DNA of 32,917 bases from Clostridia bacterium (lineage in GTDB: Bacteria > Bacillota > Clostridia > TANB77 > CAG-508): positions 1 through 32,917 of the forward strand of contig JAGHJM010000043.1 of NCBI GenBank assembly GCA_017886645.1, read 5' to 3'. Shown here piece after piece: positions 13,835 through 23,048 of this stretch. Numbering within the stretch: position 1 is the first letter of the stretch; each line of letters begins with the position of its first letter. The notes below the pieces were generated by a model. The model was not told the origin of the DNA and made no database searches. It worked only from the letters and a program-made list of their open reading frames with translations. Made by a program: the position numbers and the translations under genes.

Positions 13835-15370
13835 ATGTTATCAATTATAAAAACAATGTCATTACAAGGACTAGATGGATATCTTATAGATGTACAAGTT
13901 GATGTTACAGGCGGGATTCCCAACTGGGACATAGTTGGTCTTCCAGATACAAGTATAAGGGAGGCAAAAGAAAGAGTAAGAGCTGCTATAAAAAATTCAG
14001 GATTTGAGCTTCAAAGTAGAAAAATATTGGTTAATTTAGCTCCAGCAAGTACAAAAAAAGAAGGATCTTTATTTGATTTGCCAATAGCAATTGGTATATT
14101 GTGTAGTATAGAAAAAATAAAAAAAGAAAATTTAGAAAAAACGGTTTTCATAGGAGAGCTGTCTTTAGATGGAAGAATAAATTCTGTTAGAGGAATTTTA
14201 CCAATATGCATAGAATGCAAGAAAATAGGTGTAAAAAGATTAATTATCCCTAGCGTTAATTCATTAGAAGCAAGTATTGTAAATGGAATAGAAATAATAG
14301 GTGTAAATACATTAAAACAAGTAGTAAATTTTTTAAATAATGAAGAAAAAATATTACCTTCGAAAACAGATTGGACAGATGTTATAAAAAATATAAACAA
14401 GTTGTCATTAGATTTTTCGGATGTAAGAGGACAAGAAGAAGCAAAAAGAGCAATTGAAATTGCAGCAGCAGGAGGACATAATATACTTCTTATTGGTAGT
14501 CCTGGCAGTGGAAAAACTATGTTAGCAAAAAGAATTTCAACAATTTTACCAGATTTAAGTTTTGAAGAAGCTTTAGAAGTAACAAAAATACATAGTATAG
14601 CAGGAACTTTGCCTAAAAATTTACCTATAATTACAAATAGACCATTTAGAGCACCACACCATACAATATCTCCAATATCTTTAGTAGGAGGTGGCAGAAT
14701 TCCAAAACCAGGGGAAGTAAGCCTAGCACATTATGGGGTACTGTTTTTGGATGAATTATTAGAATTTAATAGAAATACATTAGAGGTATTAAGGGGACCA
14801 CTGGAAGATGGAATAGTAAATGTAAGCAGAGCTAATGCAAGCCTAACATATCCATGTAACTTTATGTTTGTGGCATCAATGAATCCGTGTCCTTGCGGAT
14901 ATTATGGGGCAAAAGATAAAGAATGCACATGTACACCTCAAGCAATTACAAAATATATGGGGAAAATTAGTGGACCTTTATTAGATAGAATAGATATACA
15001 AATAGAAATAAGCCAAGTGAAGTATGAAAAATTAGATAATATGCAAAAAAACGAAACATCTCAAATTATAAAAGAAAGAGTAAATAAAGCAAGAAAAATC
15101 CAAATAAAAAGATATAAAAACGAAAAAATATATTCAAATTCAGAATTAACTCCTAAACTAATAGAAAAATATTGCAAGTTAAATAATGCAAGTAAAGAAA
15201 TATTAAAAAATGCATTTGAAAGATTAGGATTAAGTGCAAGAGCTTATGGAAGAATATTAAAAGTTGCTAGAACAATTGCAGATTTACAAGATTGCATTAA
15301 TATAGAAAAAAGACATATTGCTGAGGCTATTCAATACAGAAGTTTAGACAAAAAATATTGGAAAAACTAA
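13835..15370 (+). CDS. comM: YifB/ComM-family Mg-chelatase-like AAA+ ATPase
   Basis: A 511-residue AAA+ protein of the YifB/ComM family. In Gram-negative transformers ComM is a ring helicase that extends recombination branch points. The N-terminal ChlI-like domain carries GLPDTSIREAKERVRAAI and LVNLAPASTKKEGSLFDLPI. The ATPase core follows with Walker A IGSPGSGKTMLA near residue 221, a histidine-containing loop RAPHHTISPISLVGGG and Walker B VLFLDELLEF. A cysteine cluster, CPCGYYGAKDKECTC, matches family metal-binding insertions. The C-terminal domain has YRSLDKKYW. It is read with dprA (13-base gap) and yraN (9-base gap), a genome arrangement frequent in Clostridia. Confidence 0.95.
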   Translation: MLSIIKTMSLQGLDGYLIDVQVDVTGGIPNWDIVGLPDTSIREAKERVRAAIKNSGFELQSRKILVNLAPASTKKEGSLFDLPIAIGILCSIEKIKKENLEKTVFIGELSLDGRINSVRGILPICIECKKIGVKRLIIPSVNSLEASIVNGIEIIGVNTLKQVVNFLNNEEKILPSKTDWTDVIKNINKLSLDFSDVRGQEEAKRAIEIAAAGGHNILLIGSPGSGKTMLAKRISTILPDLSFEEALEVTKIHSIAGTLPKNLPIITNRPFRAPHHTISPISLVGGGRIPKPGEVSLAHYGVLFLDELLEFNRNTLEVLRGPLEDGIVNVSRANASLTYPCNFMFVASMNPCPCGYYGAKDKECTCTPQAITKYMGKISGPLLDRIDIQIEISQVKYEKLDNMQKNETSQIIKERVNKARKIQIKRYKNEKIYSNSELTPKLIEKYCKLNNASKEILKNAFERLGLSARAYGRILKVARTIADLQDCINIEKRHIAEAIQYRSLDKKYWKN

Positions 15371-15379
15371 GGAGAATAA

Positions 15380-15733
15380 ATGTATATAAAACATATTTTA
15401 GGAAAATTAGGAGAAGACCTTGTAGAGAAATATTTAATAGACAAAAACTATAAAATAATAGAAAGAAACTTTAGAGGAAGTAAAGGAGAAATAGATATAA
15501 TTGCAAAAGATAAGGATGAATATATATTTATAGAAGTAAAAACTAGAAGTAGTGTTATATGTGGAAGACCTAGTGAAGCGGTAAACAAGCTAAAGAAAAA
15601 ACACTTAATTCAAACCATAAAATACTATCTGTATCTAAATAAATTAGAAGATAAAAACATAAGAATAGATGTTATAGAAGTATATATATCAAAAAATAAT
15701 GTATGGATAAATCACATAAAACAAATAATATAA
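15380..15733 (+). CDS. yraN: YraN family endonuclease-fold protein (UPF0102)
   Basis: A 117-residue protein of the YraN/UPF0102 family, with the restriction-endonuclease-like fold and a predicted role in DNA processing or recombination. The N-terminal LGKLGEDLVEKYLIDKNYKI is followed by ERNFRGSKGEIDIIAKDKDE, then YIFIEVKTRSS, giving the nuclease-type E...D...ExK pattern. PSEAVNKLKKKHLIQTIKYY follows, as in the family. Length is normal. It starts on an ATG 9 bases after comM with GGAG just upstream. Its position behind dprA and comM supports a role in DNA uptake or recombination, but the reaction is not established for the family. Confidence 0.94.
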   Translation: MYIKHILGKLGEDLVEKYLIDKNYKIIERNFRGSKGEIDIIAKDKDEYIFIEVKTRSSVICGRPSEAVNKLKKKHLIQTIKYYLYLNKLEDKNIRIDVIEVYISKNNVWINHIKQII

Positions 15734-15787
15734 TTGAAATTATTAACAAATTTATATATAATTAGCTAAAGTTAAGGAGAGAAGAAT

Positions 15788-16534
15788 ATGAAAGCTTTAG
15801 TTACAGGGGCTTCTTCTGGAATAGGAAGAGATATTGCCAAAGAACTTAGTAAAAAAGGTTATGAGCTAATACTAGTTGCAAGAAATAAAGAGAAGTTAGA
15901 GGAAACACAGAAAGAATTAGTAACAAATTCTAAAATTATTTGTATGGATTTAAGCAATAATGAAAGCTGTATAAAACTAAAAGAACTCACTGGAGATGTA
16001 GATGTATTGATAAACAATGCTGGATTTGGAGATTTTGGTAGCTTTGAAGAAACAGATTTAAACAAAGAGTTAGACATGATAAAAACCAATATAATGGCAA
16101 TGCATATTTTAACAAAAATATATCTAAAAGATATGAAAAAGAAAGATAAAGGCTATATTTTAAATGTAGCTTCAATTGCAGGTTTTTTGCCAGGACCATT
16201 AATGAGTACTTATTATGCTACAAAGGCATATGTTGTAAGTTTAACTGAAGGGATTAGCGAAGAATTAAGAAGAAGTAAGTCAAATGTAAAAATAAGTATA
16301 TTATGCCCAGGACCAGTAAAGACAAATTTTAACAATGTTGCAAATGTGAAATTTAGTATACCATCACAATCAAGTGAATATGTTGCAAAAAAGGCAGTAG
16401 AATGTATGTTAAAAAATAAGCTAATTATTATTCCAGGAGTTAAAATAAAAATGGTAAAATTCTTTAGTAAAATTATACCAGATAAAATACTTGCTTTCTT
16501 TTCGTATAATATGCAACATAGAAAATATGGGTAA
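15788..16534 (+). CDS. Short-chain dehydrogenase/reductase
   Basis: A 248-residue classical SDR. The cofactor motif TGASSGIG starts at residue 6, NNAG is in DVLINNAGFGDFG, and the catalytic Ser and Tyr-Lys are visible in NVASIAGFLPGPLMSTYYAT and YYATKAYVVS (YxxxK). ILCPGPVKTNF ends the substrate-loop region. The C-terminal basic segment (KMVKFFSKIIPDKILAFF) is longer than the catalytic fold needs and resembles the SDR group of ketoacyl/lipid reductases with a membrane-associated tail. Substrate unknown. The start follows AAGGAGAGAAGAAT, 54 bases after yraN, so cotranscription with dprA-comM-yraN is possible. A strong terminator follows. Confidence 0.93.
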   Translation: MKALVTGASSGIGRDIAKELSKKGYELILVARNKEKLEETQKELVTNSKIICMDLSNNESCIKLKELTGDVDVLINNAGFGDFGSFEETDLNKELDMIKTNIMAMHILTKIYLKDMKKKDKGYILNVASIAGFLPGPLMSTYYATKAYVVSLTEGISEELRRSKSNVKISILCPGPVKTNFNNVANVKFSIPSQSSEYVAKKAVECMLKNKLIIIPGVKIKMVKFFSKIIPDKILAFFSYNMQHRKYG

Positions 16535-16555
16535 AATAGAATTAAATTTATAAAA

Positions 16556-16592
16556 AGCTCTTTTCATAAAATATTATGGAAAGAGTTTTTTT
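16556..16592 (+). terminator. Intrinsic terminator after the SDR gene
   Basis: AGCTCTTTTCATA-aaatat-TATGGAAAGAG followed by TTTTTTT. It ends the dprA-to-SDR transcript and separates it from the ABC importer. Confidence 0.9.
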
Positions 16593-16797
16593 GATTGTTG
16601 AAAATAAAGTTATTGTTTAGTCTCACAAAAAATTGTAATAAACATAAAATATACTAAGAGATTTTATATAAGGCAATAATTGTAAATACTTTGACAACAA
16701 TAAATCTAAAAAAATTTAAATATAAAAATATAGTAATTAGTACAACAAATTATTGTTTGTTTTTTAGCTTATGCCTTTAGAAGGGAATGGTAAAATA

Positions 16798-17541
16798 ATG
16801 AAAAAGATATTAGAACTTAATAATATAGGCAAAAAATATCAGGCTAAAAATGGAGAAATAGAGGCATTAAAAAATATAAACTTAAAAGTAAATGAAGGAG
16901 AATTTATTAGCATAATAGGACCAAGTGGGTGTGGAAAATCTACCCTTTTGTCAATAATAGCAGGATTGGAAAAACAATCATCAGGAGAACTATATATAGA
17001 TGGGGAGATAGGATATATGTTGCAAACAGATAGCCTTCTTCCATGGAGAACTATTTATAAAAATGTATTGTTTGGATTAGAAATACGAAAAAGCAAGACT
17101 GAAGAAAATGAAGAATATGTAAAAGAACTTCTAAGAAAGTATGATTTATATGATTTTAAAGACAAATATCCTAGCCAACTGTCAGGAGGTATGAGACAAA
17201 GAGCAGCATTAATAAGAACTTTAGCTATAAAACCTCGAATATTATTATTAGATGAAGCTTTTTCTGCACTAGATTATCAAACTAGAATAATGGTAACAAA
17301 TGATATTTTTAAAATTTTGAAAAATGAAAATATTACATCTGTTATGGTAACACATGATATTTCAGAAGCAATAAGTATGTCTGACAGAGTTGTCGTGCTA
17401 ACCAATAGACCAGGTACTGTTAAAAATATTCACAATATAGACTTTGAAATGGAAAATAGAAATCCTATAAACTGTAGAGAAAGTCCTAAATTTAGTAAAT
17501 ATTTTGATACTATTTGGAAGGAGCTTGATGTATATGCATGA
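16798..17541 (+). CDS. ABC importer ATPase (SsuB/TauB/NMT1 type)
   Basis: The ATPase of a small ABC importer of the nitrate/sulfonate/taurine/thiamine-precursor class. Walker A is IGPSGCGKSTLL (about residues 40-51), the Q-loop YMLQTDSLLPWRT is typical of this class, the signature is QLSGGMRQRAA and Walker B is ILLLDEAFSALD. The H-loop TVMVTHD-like MVTHDISEA is present. The track starts at 16771, but ATG 16798 (MKKILELNNIG) follows AAGGGA at 11 bases and matches family N-termini. The final residues overlap the permease start. I see no riboswitch in the region before it. The substrate is unknown. Confidence 0.93.
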   Translation: MKKILELNNIGKKYQAKNGEIEALKNINLKVNEGEFISIIGPSGCGKSTLLSIIAGLEKQSSGELYIDGEIGYMLQTDSLLPWRTIYKNVLFGLEIRKSKTEENEEYVKELLRKYDLYDFKDKYPSQLSGGMRQRAALIRTLAIKPRILLLDEAFSALDYQTRIMVTNDIFKILKNENITSVMVTHDISEAISMSDRVVVLTNRPGTVKNIHNIDFEMENRNPINCRESPKFSKYFDTIWKELDVYA

Positions 17542-18334
17542 GAATAACATATCAGAAGAAAGAAAAAAGTACTTAAGAAAAATTAAAAAAAATAAGATAC
17601 TAATCATAATTGTTAGACTGCTTATTGTTATAGTATTTATATTAGGTTGGGAAATTCTTGCAAATATAGGAGTAATAGATAGTTTTATTGCAAGTAGCCC
17701 ATCTAGAATATGGGATACATTTATTAACTTATCATCTACTAATCTTATGGAACATGTTGGAGTAACCTGCTTAGAAACTATTATAGGTTTTACTTTAGGT
17801 ACTGCTTTAGGAATAATTATTGCAATTATTCTTTGGTGGTCAAAATTTTTGTCTAATGTATTAGAACCATTTTTGGTAGTTTTAAATAGTTTACCAAAAG
17901 TAGCTTTAGGACCAGTAATTATTATATGGGTTGGAGCTGGAATGCCGGCAATTATAGTAATGGCACTTGCAATATCGCTTATTGTAACAATAATGGAAAT
18001 ATTAAATGGATTTTTAGAAACAGATAAAGAAAAAATTAAAATGGCACAAACATTTAATGCAAATAAACAACAAATACTTACTAAAATAATTATACCAGCT
18101 AATATTCCAACATTTTTTAATTCTTTAAAAGTAAATATAGGTTTATCACTAGTAGGAGTGATAACTGGAGAGTTTTTAGTTTCAAAAGCAGGGCTAGGAT
18201 ATTTAATTGTTTATGGAGGGCAAGTATTTCAATTAGATTTAGTTATGACAGGAGTTATAATACTTGCAATAGTGGCAGCAATTATGTACCAAGCGGTAGT
18301 AATTACCGAGAAAATAATTGTAAAAAGGGGTTGA
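17528..18334 (+). CDS. ABC importer permease (SsuC/BPD class)
   Basis: The membrane component of the same importer, with about six transmembrane helices. It begins with a lysine-rich cytoplasmic stretch and a hydrophobic helix (IIIVRLLIVIVFILGWEILA). The binding-protein-dependent-transport motif is in ETDKEKIKMAQTFNANKQQ and IIIPANIPTFFNSLKVNIGL, the coupling region that docks with the ATPase. The permease-typical LNSLPKVALGPVIIIWVGAG (a variant of the SsuC signature) is clear. The track's upstream start is replaced by ATG 17528 (or 17534), preceded by AAGGAG. It overlaps the ATPase gene by 14 bases, indicating translational coupling. Confidence 0.93.
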   Translation: MYMHENNISEERKKYLRKIKKNKILIIIVRLLIVIVFILGWEILANIGVIDSFIASSPSRIWDTFINLSSTNLMEHVGVTCLETIIGFTLGTALGIIIAIILWWSKFLSNVLEPFLVVLNSLPKVALGPVIIIWVGAGMPAIIVMALAISLIVTIMEILNGFLETDKEKIKMAQTFNANKQQILTKIIIPANIPTFFNSLKVNIGLSLVGVITGEFLVSKAGLGYLIVYGGQVFQLDLVMTGVIILAIVAAIMYQAVVITEKIIVKRG

Positions 18335-18338
18335 TTTC

Positions 18339-19349
18339 TTGAAAAAGATAATAATAGTAATTGTAGTTATTGCAGTTATAATAGCTGGAATTACAATATA
18401 TAGTTTAACTAATAAAACAAATGAAAATAATTTGAAAACAATAAGTGTAAATGAAGTGACGCGTTCTGTATTTTATGCACCACAATATGTAGCTATAAAA
18501 AACGGTTTTTTTGAAGAAGAGGGATTAGAAATAGAACTTACCACAGGTCAAGGTGCAGACAAAGTAATGACAGCAATTTTAGCAAATCAATGTGACATAG
18601 GATTTGCAGGACCAGAAGCTGCGATATATGTATATAATGAAGGAAAAGAAGATTATGCGGAAGTATTTGCACAAATGACTAAAAGAGATGGATCGTTTTT
18701 GGTTAGTAAAACTGCTACAGATAATTTTAGCTGGTCAGATTTAAAGGGTAAAACCATTATTCCTGGAAGAAAAGGTGGAGTTCCATATATGACATTTGAA
18801 TATGTTCTAAAGAAGAACGGGATTGATCCACAAAATGATGTAGTATTAGATGATAGTATAAAATTTGATTTAATGGCAGGCGCTTTTTCGGGAGGAGATG
18901 CAGATTATGTTACTTTGTTTGAACCAACAGCATCTATGACAGAAGATGCAGGAAAAGGATATGTTGTAGCATCAGTTGGAGAAGAAGCAGGAGAAATACC
19001 ATATACAGCATATTTTGCTAAAAAAAGCTATATAGAAAGTAATGAAGATATTATTCAAGGTTTTACCAATGCGATATATAAAGGACAAAAGTGGGTAAAG
19101 GAACATAGTGCAAGGGAAATAGCAGAAGCTATACAAGAATTTTTTCCAGATACAGATTTAAATATGCTAGAGGAATCAATTCAAAGTTATATGGATATAG
19201 ATGCATGGAATACAGATCCAATTTTAAAACAGGAATCTTATGATTTATTACAAGAGGTAATGAAAGAAGCGGAAGAATTAGAAAAAGAAGCACCATATGA
19301 TAAAGTTATTAATAATAAATTTGCGGAAGAGGCGATTAAAAACTATTAA
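18339..19349 (+). CDS. ABC substrate-binding protein (NMT1/SsuA-like)
   Basis: The binding protein of the importer, 336 residues, starting at TTG 18339, eight bases after GGGG. The NMT1/SsuA-like fold shows in FYAPQYVAIKNGFFEEEGLE, ILANQCDIGFAGPEAAIYVY, DLKGKTIIPGRKGGVPYMTF and DADYVTLFEPTASMTEDAGK. It belongs to the group whose members bind sulfonates, nitrate or pyrimidine thiamine precursors. The N-terminus is a very hydrophobic helix (IIIVIVVIAVIIAGITIYSL) with no Cys lipobox, so the protein is probably anchored by an uncleaved helix or cleaved by signal peptidase I, not a lipoprotein as Gram-positive binding proteins usually are. It sits four bases after the permease. Confidence 0.92.
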   Translation: MKKIIIVIVVIAVIIAGITIYSLTNKTNENNLKTISVNEVTRSVFYAPQYVAIKNGFFEEEGLEIELTTGQGADKVMTAILANQCDIGFAGPEAAIYVYNEGKEDYAEVFAQMTKRDGSFLVSKTATDNFSWSDLKGKTIIPGRKGGVPYMTFEYVLKKNGIDPQNDVVLDDSIKFDLMAGAFSGGDADYVTLFEPTASMTEDAGKGYVVASVGEEAGEIPYTAYFAKKSYIESNEDIIQGFTNAIYKGQKWVKEHSAREIAEAIQEFFPDTDLNMLEESIQSYMDIDAWNTDPILKQESYDLLQEVMKEAEELEKEAPYDKVINNKFAEEAIKNY

Positions 19350-19493
19350 AAACAACATGTTATTGTCACAAAGACATAAAAACATGCAATCAAAATGTCA
19401 AAAAAAGAAGCGAAAGTGGCATAAATTATAATATTACAAATTGTGAAAAAATATGGTGAATAAAAAAATAAAAAAACTTGAAAAATGATAACT

Positions 19494-19543
19494 AAAAAAC
19501 GAGAACTTGAAAAAAATGATTTTTTAAAAAGTTCTCGTTTTTT
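19494..19543 (+). terminator. Strong terminator after the ABC importer
   Basis: AAAAAACGAGAACTT and its exact complement AAGTTCTCGTTTTTT (19529-19543) form a perfect stem, with a further A/T stem inside the loop. It ends about 195 bases after the binding-protein gene, in an otherwise featureless stretch. Confidence 0.85.
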
Positions 19544-19549
19544 GAATGC

Positions 19550-20073
19550 AAAATATAAAGAATAAAAATGTTAAAATACAGTTATAGCAAAGAAAAATGT
19601 AAAATATTAAAAGAAAATTAATATAAAAAATGTTTTGAAAACGTAGAAATAGAAAAAATCATTTTTATAAAACATAAAAAAGATAAAGAAAAATATAAAA
19701 AAATTCAAAACGTTTATAAATCAATGCTTTGACACTCGAAAGTACTGAAAAATATGGAAAAATCAAAAAATGTAACAAAAATGTAATATTTTTGTAATAT
19801 TTTAAAAAAAAGAATAAAAACACTATTGACAAGTGAGTTTTAAAAATGGGATACATAATATTAAACTTAGTGACATATTGACAAAAAAACGTAAAACACA
19901 TGAAAAATAAACTAAAAAAGCGTTCGAATTACATAAAAGATATGCGTTTGACATTATAGAAATACTGAATTAATATAGCATTACAAAACAAAATCAAAGT
20001 GCAAAGGTAAAAACAAATGACAATCTCTTTAGAAATAAGAGTAATATAAAAACATTAATAAGGGGGAACTAAA
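19550..20073 (+). promoter_or_regulatory. Long nrdD upstream region with several TTGACA boxes
   Basis: About 520 bases with no credible gene (the 78-aa minus-strand ORF here is low-complexity). TTGACA occurs at 19729, 19826, 19878 and 19948. The last has a good partner: TAATAT at 19971-19976 after exactly 17 bases, about 100 bases before the nrdD ATG. The others have at best weak -10 boxes. Several stacked promoters or repeated regulator sites are possible. I see no NrdR-box pair. Confidence 0.55.
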
Positions 20074-22266
20074 ATGCAAGTAATAAAAAGAGATGGGAGA
20101 ATAGTAGATTTTGATAGGCAAAAAATATCAGCCGCAATAGGAAAAGCTAATGCAGAGGTAAAGCCAAGAGAAAGGGCAAGCAAAGAAGATATTAAAGGTA
20201 TTATTGAATATGTAGAAAGCCTAGATAAAAAAAGAATTTTGGTAGAAGATATTCAAGATATCATTGAAGAAAAGTTAATGGAGTGTGGAAAATATCTTTT
20301 AGCAAAAAAATATATTACATATCGTTATACTAGAGAATTAGTAAGAAAAGCAAATACAACAGATCAATCAATTAAAGAGTTAATTGATGGTGAAAGTGAA
20401 TATTGGAATAACGAAAATTCTAATAAAAATGCAAGAGTTGTAACAACCCAAAGAGATTATCTAGCAGGTATTACAAGTACAGATATTACAAGAAGATTTT
20501 TATTACCAAAAGATATAGTAGAAGCACATGATGAAGGTATAATACACTTCCATGATGCAGATTACTTTGCACAAAATGCATTAACAAATTGTGAATTAAT
20601 TAACCTAGATGATATGTTACAAAACGGTACTATTATGAATGGAGTTATGATAGAAAAACCACATAGATTTTTAACTGCTATGACAATAGCAACACAAATT
20701 ATTCTAGCTGTTACATCTTCTACTTATGGTGGAGCAACTGTATCACTTACTCATGTAGCACCTTTCGTAAGAAGCAGCTATGAGAGATATTATAAAAAAT
20801 ATAAAGATAGAGGATTAAGTGAAAAACAATGCAAAGAATATGCTGATCAAGATACTAGAAAAGAAATTTCAGATGGTGTACAAACATTTAATTACCAAGT
20901 AAATTCTATGACAAATACAAATGGACAAGCTCCTTTCTTATCTGTATGTATGTACTTAGGTGAAACAAAAGAATATAAAAAAGAACTTGCAATGGTAATA
21001 GAAGAATTCTTAAAACAAAGAATGGAAGGATTTAAGAATGAAAAAGGAGTTTATATTACTCCAGCGTTCCCTAAATTATTATATGTATTAGAAAAAGATA
21101 ACATTACAGAAGACAGTGAGTATTGGTATCTAACAGAACTTGCAGCAAAATGTACTGCAAAAAGAATGGTTCCTGACTATATTTCTGAAAAGAAAATGTT
21201 AGAATTAAAAATCGATAAAAATGGTAATGGAAATTGTTATCCTTGCATGGGATGCCGTTCATTCTTAACACCATATGTTGATCCAAAAACTAATAAACCT
21301 AAGTATTATGGAAGATTTAATCAAGGTGTTGTAACAATAAACTTAGTAGATGTAGCATTATCATCAGATAAAGATATGGACAAGTTCTGGAAAATTTTTG
21401 ATGAAAGACTAGAATTATGTCATAGAGCATTACAGGTAAGACATGAAAGATTAAGTAAAGTAACAAGTGATGTAGCACCTATTTTATGGCAAAACGGAGC
21501 TTTAGCAAGACTAAAGAAAGGTGAAAGCATTCATCCATTATTACATGGTGGATATTCAACAATATCTCTTGGATATGCTGGATTATATGAATGTGTAAAA
21601 TATATGACTGAACATAGCCATACAGATAATGGAGAAGGAAAAGACTTTGGAATTCAAGTAATGCAAAAGCTAAATGATAAATGCAAAGAATGGAAAGCTG
21701 CAGAAGATATAGACTACAGTGTATATGGAACACCAATAGAGTCTACAACATACAAATTTGCAAAGTGCTTAAAGAAAAGATTTGGAGTAATAGAAGGAAT
21801 AACAGATAGAGATTATATAACAAATTCTTATCATATTCCTGTATTTGAAGAAATTGATGCATTCTCTAAATTAAGCATAGAAAGTCAATTCCAACAATTA
21901 AGCCCAGGTGGAGCTATTTCATATGTAGAAACACCAAACTTACAAAATAATATAGAATCTGTATTACAAATTATTAGATTTATTTATGACAATATTATGT
22001 ATGCAGAACTAAATACAAAATCAGATTATTGCCAAGTATGTGGATTTGATGGAGAAATTTTAATAGATGATAATCTAGAATGGTATTGCCCAAATTGCGG
22101 AAATAGAAACCATGATACACTAAATGTAGCAAGAAGAACTTGCGGATATATAGGAAGCCAATTCTGGAATAAAGGAAGAACACAAGAAATAAAAGAAAGA
22201 GTACTTCATATAGATAACAAAGATGCAGAAATGCCAAAAAAGGAAAAAACAAAAGTAGCAGTATAG
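20074..22266 (+). CDS. nrdD: Anaerobic ribonucleoside-triphosphate reductase
   Basis: Class III ribonucleotide reductase, an oxygen-sensitive glycyl radical enzyme that makes deoxyribonucleotides without oxygen. It has an N-terminal ATP-cone allosteric domain (MQVIKRDGRIVDFDRQKISA, residues 1-95), the catalytic barrel with TSTYGGATVSL and the NGQAPFLSV and PHRFLTAMTIATQ blocks, and the C-terminal zinc ribbon CQVCGFDGEILIDDNLEWYC plus CPNCG. The glycyl radical site is RTCGYIGS (Gly about 691). At 730 residues it matches the family. The start follows AAGGGGGAACTAAA. The activase gene nrdG lies 165 bases downstream, with an inverted repeat between. The organism is therefore anaerobic or facultative. 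Confidence 0.98.
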   Translation: MQVIKRDGRIVDFDRQKISAAIGKANAEVKPRERASKEDIKGIIEYVESLDKKRILVEDIQDIIEEKLMECGKYLLAKKYITYRYTRELVRKANTTDQSIKELIDGESEYWNNENSNKNARVVTTQRDYLAGITSTDITRRFLLPKDIVEAHDEGIIHFHDADYFAQNALTNCELINLDDMLQNGTIMNGVMIEKPHRFLTAMTIATQIILAVTSSTYGGATVSLTHVAPFVRSSYERYYKKYKDRGLSEKQCKEYADQDTRKEISDGVQTFNYQVNSMTNTNGQAPFLSVCMYLGETKEYKKELAMVIEEFLKQRMEGFKNEKGVYITPAFPKLLYVLEKDNITEDSEYWYLTELAAKCTAKRMVPDYISEKKMLELKIDKNGNGNCYPCMGCRSFLTPYVDPKTNKPKYYGRFNQGVVTINLVDVALSSDKDMDKFWKIFDERLELCHRALQVRHERLSKVTSDVAPILWQNGALARLKKGESIHPLLHGGYSTISLGYAGLYECVKYMTEHSHTDNGEGKDFGIQVMQKLNDKCKEWKAAEDIDYSVYGTPIESTTYKFAKCLKKRFGVIEGITDRDYITNSYHIPVFEEIDAFSKLSIESQFQQLSPGGAISYVETPNLQNNIESVLQIIRFIYDNIMYAELNTKSDYCQVCGFDGEILIDDNLEWYCPNCGNRNHDTLNVARRTCGYIGSQFWNKGRTQEIKERVLHIDNKDAEMPKKEKTKVAV

Positions 22267-22297
22267 ATAGAGTTAAAATTTTGTAATACTGCAGAAA

Positions 22298-22374
22298 CAA
22301 AAATATAACGATTCTAGGACCTTGAGATTTAATTTAATCGCTACTAGGTAATTATTGAATTCGTTATATTTTTG
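22298..22374 (+). repeat. Inverted repeat between nrdD and nrdG
   Basis: CAAAAATATAACGA (22298-22311) is exactly complementary to TCGTTATATTTTTG (22361-22374), with a 49-base loop. A weak stretch of T (TTTTTGCTTTTC) follows. It may attenuate read-through into nrdG, stabilise the nrdD message or be a processing site. Confidence 0.65.
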
Positions 22375-22431
22375 CTTTTCAAATGATTACAGTTAATATG
22401 AAAAATAAAAAAATAGAAAGAGGCAAAAATT

Positions 22432-22932
22432 ATGAGATATAATAAAGTTAGAAAAATGGATATTTCAAATGGACCAGGAGTTAGAGTATCTATATTTATG
22501 CAAGGTTGCACTTTTAATTGTAAAAATTGTTTTAATCCAGAAACACATGATTTTATGGGAGGAGAAGAGTTTACAGAAGATGTAATAGATGAGGTACTAA
22601 AATTATGTGAAAATGAGCATGTTGAAGGTTTATCTATATTAGGTGGTGAACCAATGCATCCAATTAACATTGAAGGAACAACAGAACTTGCTAAAAAATT
22701 TAAGGAAAAGTTTCCAAATAAAAACTTATGGGTTTGGACAGGTTTTTTATTTGATAGAGACTTGCAAAATAAAGAAGTACTAAAATATATTGATGTTTTA
22801 GTAGATGGACAATATGTAGATGAATTAAGAGATCCAAGACTAAAATATAATGGTTCTTCAAATCAAAGAGTAATTGATGTACAAAGTAGCTTAAAAAATG
22901 GTAAAGTGGTACTTTATAAAGATATAATATAA
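22432..22932 (+). CDS. nrdG: Anaerobic ribonucleotide reductase activating protein
   Basis: The radical SAM activase that installs the glycyl radical on NrdD. The [4Fe-4S]-binding cysteines are in CTFNCKNCFNPETHDF (CX3CX2C), after the lead-in MDISNGPGVRVSIFMQG. The SAM-binding glycines are in LSILGGEPMHPIN, and WVWTGFLFDRDL is family-typical. The end is complete (NQRVIDVQSSLKNGKVVLYK). At 166 residues it is normal. The start follows AAAGAGGCAAAAATT. It is paired with nrdD, as usual. Confidence 0.97.
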   Translation: MRYNKVRKMDISNGPGVRVSIFMQGCTFNCKNCFNPETHDFMGGEEFTEDVIDEVLKLCENEHVEGLSILGGEPMHPINIEGTTELAKKFKEKFPNKNLWVWTGFLFDRDLQNKEVLKYIDVLVDGQYVDELRDPRLKYNGSSNQRVIDVQSSLKNGKVVLYKDII

Positions 22933-23048
22933 AAAGAGTAAATGAAGCAAAACTACTAATAGACTTATTTGAATTTGAAAATAGTCTTAATTAACTTTAA
23001 AAACTAAGAAATTTAAATTTATAAAATATAAGTAGAAAAAGAATGAAC

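Noticed and set aside
16593-16797. Possible riboswitch (thiamine or other) before the ABC importer
   Set aside because: No TPP or other recognised aptamer core could be found; only AT-rich sequence and a TTGACA at 16691 without a good -10.
19665-19901. 78-aa minus-strand ORF rich in Phe and Tyr
   Set aside because: Low-complexity translation of an AT-rich intergenic region with no ribosome-binding site; it overlaps the probable nrdD control region.
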